Shown: one piece after another, positions 40,409 to 43,793 of the stretch
How positions within the stretch are numbered: position 1 is the stretch's first letter
Layout of the letters: every line of letters starts with the position of its first letter
Assembly (NCBI GenBank): GCA_964631125.1
Contig: CAZVYN010000030.1
Coordinates: 1-43,793 of the forward strand
Source of the DNA: CAZVYN01 sp964631125
GTDB taxonomy: Bacteria > Eisenbacteria > RBG-16-71-46 > CAIMUX01
Reading direction: 5' to 3'
Length of the DNA: 43,793 bases
The notes under the pieces: generated by a model
Database searches by the model: none
What the model saw: only the letters and a program-made list of their open reading frames with translations
What the model was told of the DNA's origin: nothing
Program-made: the position numbers and the translations under genes

Positions 40409-41515
40409 TTAGCCGGTCTGCGCGTCGGCGAAGGCCGGCCGCGCACTGCTCAGGAAGTTCGGACGCGGCCCGGGTGACGCGAACGTCTCGACCCAATTCG
40501 CGCCGGCATCCGACGAGCGGAACATGTTCCCGTCGAAGTCCGCGCCGATGACGAGCCCGGAAGTCGGCACGACGAACTCGAAGACGCCGACGGGCAGCAC
40601 CTCGCCGAGATCGGACCAGGTCTGTCCGCTGTCGCTCGTGCGCAAGACGCGCTCGTCTGCGCCGGTGAAACTCCCGCTCTGCGCCCACGCCAGGGCCGCG
40701 CTCGGCGAGACGGCGATGAGTCCCTTTCGCGCTGCGGCCGACGGCCCGGTCGTCCAGGTGACTCCGCCGTTCGTGGAGCGAACGAAGGCGCCGTCGATGA
40801 TGGCGACCGCGACGGTACTGGAGAGGAAGATCGCCGACGCGGCGTCGCCGGTCTTCACCAGGCTGAAGTTCGCCCCTCCGTCCGTCGTGCGGTAGATCCC
40901 GCCCGTCGACACGCCGAGGCCCAATTGCGTGTCGATGAAGTCGAACGCGAACGTTCCGTTCGGCGAGTCGACCCACGAGAGCCCGCCGTCGTGACTGACG
41001 AAGCGCACGAAGTTGCCCGACGCGAGGCCGAAGTCGGGCGTATAGAACTCCATGAAGTAGGTCGAGCCGAGAGCCGGAAGCTCGGTCCAGTTCTCGCCGC
41101 CGTCGGTCGTGCGGTAGTTCGCGTTGCCGTACGTCCAACCATGTTGGCTGTCGAGGAAGAAGAGACCGTTGAGCGGAGAGTAGAGGTCGAACGGGACGTC
41201 CCGTTGCGCCCACGTCGCACCGCCATCCGCGGACTCGAAGAGCGCTCCCCCGTCGTCGAACGAGTTGTCATCCGTGGCGATGAACACGCGATTCGGTGTC
41301 GGCGAGCCGACGCCGCGGACATCGAGGAACGTCGGGACTGGACTCTGCGTGCTCCATTGCGCGACGGCCTGGGACGCGACGAGGGAGAGGAGAAGGAGAG
41401 GGAGAATGAGAGGGAGAAGGAGAAGGAGCGTGAACTGGTACACGGTTCGCGAGTGAGATAGCGGGGAGGCACTTCCGCAGTGTGCGGCGGAGCGCCCTCG
41501 GAGCGGAGCAATCAT
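40409..41515 (-). CDS. Secreted YCF48-type protein, N-terminal piece ending at an in-frame TAA
   Basis: 368 residues. A long signal peptide (VYQFTLLLLLPLILPLLLLS, cleaved near SQAVA-QW) is followed by YCF48/BNR propeller repeats ('DGGATWAQRDV', 'DGGENWTELP', 'DGGLSWVDSP', 'DGGANFSLVK', 'NGGVTWTTGP', 'DSGQTWSDLG', 'DAGANWVETF') and ends abruptly at PAFADAQTG-TAA. Reading through the stop gives FAYGPGFVIKTVDGGASW, the expected next repeat, in the same frame and joined to the 37361-40387 frame. The original protein would be about 1384 residues. The hydrophobic core of the signal is encoded by a purine-only simple-sequence tract on the plus strand (about 41390-41437). ATG 41515 is chosen because it precedes the signal peptide. 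Confidence 0.75.
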   Translation of the reverse strand: MIAPLRGRSAAHCGSASPLSHSRTVYQFTLLLLLPLILPLLLLSLVASQAVAQWSTQSPVPTFLDVRGVGSPTPNRVFIATDDNSFDDGGALFESADGGATWAQRDVPFDLYSPLNGLFFLDSQHGWTYGNANYRTTDGGENWTELPALGSTYFMEFYTPDFGLASGNFVRFVSHDGGLSWVDSPNGTFAFDFIDTQLGLGVSTGGIYRTTDGGANFSLVKTGDAASAIFLSSTVAVAIIDGAFVRSTNGGVTWTTGPSAAARKGLIAVSPSAALAWAQSGSFTGADERVLRTSDSGQTWSDLGEVLPVGVFEFVVPTSGLVIGADFDGNMFRSSDAGANWVETFASPGPRPNFLSSARPAFADAQTG

Positions 41516-41980
41516 GTGTCGCAATCCTCTCGAGTTCTTGCGGCTTCCTCTGCCCGGCTTCGAAGAGGTCGCTCTCGTGTAAATCCTGATACCAGCGATC
41601 CCGAGACCCCATCGGCCCAGGAACGCCCTGTGACGAGTTCGACCATGGACGGGTGAAAGCAGCAGCTCGCCCCGGCGCGTCTGCGTCTCACTGTCGTTGC
41701 GACTTCGCGCCTTGCGCTGTGCCGCCCGGGGCGGGCGGACGAGGCTGGATCTTCGAGGCGTGGCTCCGCGCTGACAGTGGCTGTCCATCGATCCAATAGA
41801 CAGCGCCAAGTTTGATGACTGCGCGCGCGCCGACCCTGGCGGATGTCAGGTAGGGAGGGAGATCGCGCGGTGTTTGGGACGAACCGCGCTGAGTGAGGGA
41901 CGAGCCGGGGGTGGAGGCGGATTGAGTCGGGTTGAGGCGGGTTGAGTCACGCAAACATCCGCCTCGGCCCGGGCGAGCGC
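41516..41980. other. Intergenic region upstream of secreted-protein gene
   Basis: 465 bases downstream of the GyrI-like gene and upstream of the YCF48 gene. No convincing gene was seen; a minus-strand frame extends the YCF48 gene upstream but with no protein-like character. Bases 41919-41950 contain three imperfect copies of a 10-bp unit resembling TTGAGTCGGG/TTGAGGCGGG. No RNA gene or clear promoter was identified. Confidence 0.45.
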
Positions 41981-42445
41981 TCAGTCGATCAATGGCTGAT
42001 TGAGCTCCGTGTGGTACTCGGACGGATCGGCGGTCGACTCCGGGCCTGAGACGTAGACCTCCCAGAGATCTGCGGCCGGCTGGTGTCCGTTCGCGGCGAT
42101 CCATCGATGGAACTCGCCCCAGGCCGCGCCGAGCCCTTCGTAGGGCCCGTGGTAGATCGTACGCGCGACCTTCGTGGCGGGCAGTTGGCCGACTTCGACG
42201 CGGCCCGACGGCGCTACCACTGCGTTGACTGGAACACCCACCTCGAAGTCGGAAGTGGCCGGATCCATCTTGAAGTGGTGCGAGAACACCGGCCCCGCGG
42301 GGGCAATGGTCTGGGCAGCGATGACGGCCATGACTTCGCCGATCGCCGGTCCCATCACCTGTTGAATCTCTTCGCGCGGGATCGTGAGCCGGATGACCGC
42401 AGTCTGGAGCGCCGTGGATTGAGTGATCTGTGGGGTGTCGATCAT
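41981..42445 (-). CDS. GyrI-like / effector-binding domain protein
   Basis: 154 residues forming a stand-alone SHV/GyrI-like small-molecule-binding domain: TAVIRLTIPREEIQQVMGPA at the start, 'HFKMDPATSDFEVGVPVNAV', 'VEVGQLPATKVARTIYHGPY EGLGAAW', and 'LWEVYVSGPESTADPSEYHT ELNQPL' with the conserved acidic pocket Glu and the final 'T.L..P(L/I)'. In AraC/MerR regulators this domain binds hydrophobic effectors; free-standing copies may bind or modify xenobiotics. ATG 42445 has AGGAG about 10 bases upstream. It lies 174 bases downstream of an aminoglycoside-kinase-like gene on the same strand, a context consistent with toxic small-molecule defence, though unproven. Confidence 0.88.
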   Translation of the reverse strand: MIDTPQITQSTALQTAVIRLTIPREEIQQVMGPAIGEVMAVIAAQTIAPAGPVFSHHFKMDPATSDFEVGVPVNAVVAPSGRVEVGQLPATKVARTIYHGPYEGLGAAWGEFHRWIAANGHQPAADLWEVYVSGPESTADPSEYHTELNQPLID

Positions 42446-42619
42446 GGGAGTGGTCTCCTGATTGAAGCCGTCGTTCGTGCGAGTCCGCGTGGTGCTCCCG
42501 AGAAGGAACAGAACACGACATCGCGGAGCAGTGTCAACGCTGCTGGAGAGCCCGTTGTCGTCGAGATCGCGATCTCAGGAGTTGCACCCCGGGCGATTCT
42601 GCAGGGTGTATCCCACGGG

Positions 42620-43504
42620 CTACACGTTTCGCGACGAGTTCAAGCCTCGCACCAAGCGCCTCGCCAGCGTGAGTGAGTCGTGTGTCCAGATGTTGCGGGG
42701 TTCGGCCGCCGAGCGGGCGAACATCCAGCGACGCACGCGCTGCGGGTCGATCTCCAGCAGATCCGCGAATCGACGGATCGTCGTGTCCGGGTCGGAGAGC
42801 ATTCTCCGCGGGCAGTTGAACAGATGCTGAGTCGCGTCGTAGGCGCGGTCTCCCACGAACGGCTTGGGGTCGATCACGAGCCAAGGCTGACGCTGCGCGC
42901 GCAGGACATTGCCGGCATGGAGATCCGTGGCGAGCAGGACAGGGTCGGAAGAGGTGTTGGGGAGTTCCTCGAGTAGCCGCAATCCTTCTCGCACGAGTCC
43001 GGCGTCGGGCCAGACGGCCGAACTCGCGTTCGTTTCCACCGCCCATCTCAAGGTCATGGCCGAGAGCGGCCGAAACGGATGCGGCGCTTCCGGCTTGCGC
43101 CAGAGGCGCTTCAGCAGCCCGGCGATGACGACATCCTGTTCTTCCTCAGGCAGCTCGCGCAGGACGGTTCCCGGCTCGCACGCCTCGAGCAACATGGCGT
43201 TGAGGTCGGCGTCGGCTTCGAGCAGGAGCACGGCGGGATCGCCATCCCAGAAGCGCAGTGCTTGGATCTCGTGCGTCGCCTCCATGTGCGGCAGGCCGAG
43301 TTTGAGGACGGCGCGAACTCCGTCGCGACGAACGACGGGCGCGACCCAGGCGCAGCTTCCTTCCTTGCCGTCGAAGGGAGGTCCGAGCGTGAGCGACCAG
43401 CGGGCCTCGAGCTCGCGGATCGTCGCGGGAAGGAGTGCGAGCCAGTCGCCGTGCTCGGGAGATCCGGCACACGCGGCAGCGAGTCGCTCAGGGATGATCG
43501 GCAC
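42620..43504 (-). CDS. APH(6)/hydroxyurea-type aminoglycoside phosphotransferase family protein
   Basis: 294 residues. The protein-kinase-like fold of the APH_6_hur family is clear: 'GSCAWVAPVVRRDGVRAVLK' (nucleotide-binding Lys), 'GLPHMEATHEIQALRFWDGD', 'LLEADADLNAMLLEACEPGT', Brenner-type catalytic loop 'LLATDLHAGNVLRAQ' (Asp and Asn) and 'WLVIDPKPFVGDRAYDATQH' (metal Asp). Family members phosphorylate streptomycin at the 6-hydroxyl or hydroxyurea; many chromosomal copies have no proven resistance role, so resistance is not claimed. GTG 43504 is the likely start, with AGGA upstream. It is followed on the same strand by the GyrI-like gene. Confidence 0.9.
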   Translation of the reverse strand: MPIIPERLAAACAGSPEHGDWLALLPATIRELEARWSLTLGPPFDGKEGSCAWVAPVVRRDGVRAVLKLGLPHMEATHEIQALRFWDGDPAVLLLEADADLNAMLLEACEPGTVLRELPEEEQDVVIAGLLKRLWRKPEAPHPFRPLSAMTLRWAVETNASSAVWPDAGLVREGLRLLEELPNTSSDPVLLATDLHAGNVLRAQRQPWLVIDPKPFVGDRAYDATQHLFNCPRRMLSDPDTTIRRFADLLEIDPQRVRRWMFARSAAEPRNIWTHDSLTLARRLVRGLNSSRNV

Positions 43505-43527
43505 AGGCCGATCCTACGGGATCGGAG

Positions 43528-43793
43528 TCAGGGCCGCCGAGCCAGTAAGGCCACCCTCGATTCGACCGCGGCATGCAGCGTCGGCGGCGCGCCGTCGTAG
43601 GCGCCGGCGAGGCGGGCGTCGCGGTCGAAGAGGAACAGCGTCGGGACGGGGCCGATGTCGCCGACGTCGCCGATGTCGCGCGCGAGCATCGGCGCCGAAC
43701 CTGCGCGCGTCGAGTCGGAGTTCGTCGGTTCGCGTCGAGTCCAGAGAGTTCGGCGGCGATCGGGTCGGCGGTGGCGGTGGCGGTGGCGGTGGC
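43528..43793 (-). CDS. Redoxin/thioredoxin-like protein, 3' end only
   Basis: The minus-strand frame ending with TGA at 43530-43528 reads MLARDIGDVGDIGPVPTLFL, FDRDARLAGAYDGAPPTLHA, AVESRVALLARRP. 'VPTLFLFDRDxRLxGAYxGAP' is the cis-Pro and beta-hairpin region of TlpA/AhpC-like redoxins that act on thiols. The 5' part, including any CxxC, lies beyond the window. Sequence upstream of the Met is less protein-like, so the frame may shift near 43690 or the short DIGDVGDIG repeat may have altered it. It precedes the kinase-like gene with a 24-base gap. Confidence 0.5.
   Translation of the reverse strand, partial: HRHRHRHRRPDRRRTLWTRREPTNSDSTRAGSAPMLARDIGDVGDIGPVPTLFLFDRDARLAGAYDGAPPTLHAAVESRVALLARRP
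43767..43793. repeat. Hexanucleotide repeat (GGCGGT)n at right edge
   Basis: Four and a half perfect copies of GGCGGT run into the end of the window, so the true array length is unknown. Confidence 0.85.

Noticed and set aside
1..43793. tRNA and rRNA genes
   Set aside because: Scanning for T-loop and acceptor patterns and for rRNA-like stretches gave no candidate with a consistent cloverleaf.

Overview
This 43.8 kb window is GC-rich DNA (about two thirds G+C by eye) with densely packed genes. It carries a 100-N scaffold gap at 7280-7379 and looks like a scaffold from an uncultured bacterium. Four large secreted proteins end in FlgD-like or VYPNP-like C-terminal modules (PNPF, a 'YDxxGRxV' core, 'NGVYFxRL'). 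They also carry FG-GAP, YCF48, PKD and subtilase domains. This style is typical of the FCB superphylum and related lineages such as Eisenbacteria; no marker gene here settles the taxonomy. No rRNA, tRNA or CRISPR was seen.

Layout. 1-760: a perfect 62-bp palindrome and gene debris. 757-7439 (minus): a giant CheB-CheR-PAS-histidine kinase-REC hybrid, a DUF2277 protein, a small membrane protein with a one-base frameshift, and an HNH endonuclease whose N-terminal tandem repeat contains the gap. 8038-10172 (plus): queF overlapping an FG-GAP secreted protein. 10077-13958: a 3.9 kb block bounded by two diverged direct copies of the FG-GAP/glutathione-peroxidase junction. It encloses a low-GC degenerate subtilase and an IS3-family remnant. 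13923-17193: intact gpx, then a minus-strand run (enoyl-CoA hydratase, two DUF454 paralogues, a DinB-like protein) and a divergent CBS protein behind a sigma54-like promoter. 17249-22415: a second subtilase, a GT39-like glycosyltransferase and a TPR-like protein.

22412-29310 (minus) is a six-gene putative copper operon: a Cys-rich exported peptide, a HxHP/YtkA-like secreted protein, two proteins sharing a double-CxxC domain (one with a large Met/His-rich N-terminal part), an outer-membrane barrel, and a YHS-HMBD-P1B ATPase. Together they suggest capture and relay of copper across the envelope. 29373-31528 is a two-gene unit containing an unusual RelA/SpoT-like synthetase with an unknown translationally coupled partner. 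31639-32520 is a rhodanese-methyltransferase fusion, followed by the second copy of the palindrome. 32781-37245 is a putative molybdate/oxyanion module: a porin divergent from an HTH-TOBE regulator and modABC, with a 10-bp iterated repeat between them. 37361-41515 is one large YCF48/PKD/FG-GAP secreted protein cut in two by an in-frame TAA. The right end holds a GyrI-like protein, an APH(6)-type kinase and the 3' end of a redoxin-like gene.

Two themes recur. In-frame tandem repeats with units that are multiples of 3 bp sit inside many genes. Several genes are broken by a single stop or frameshift, which is either real decay or consensus error.
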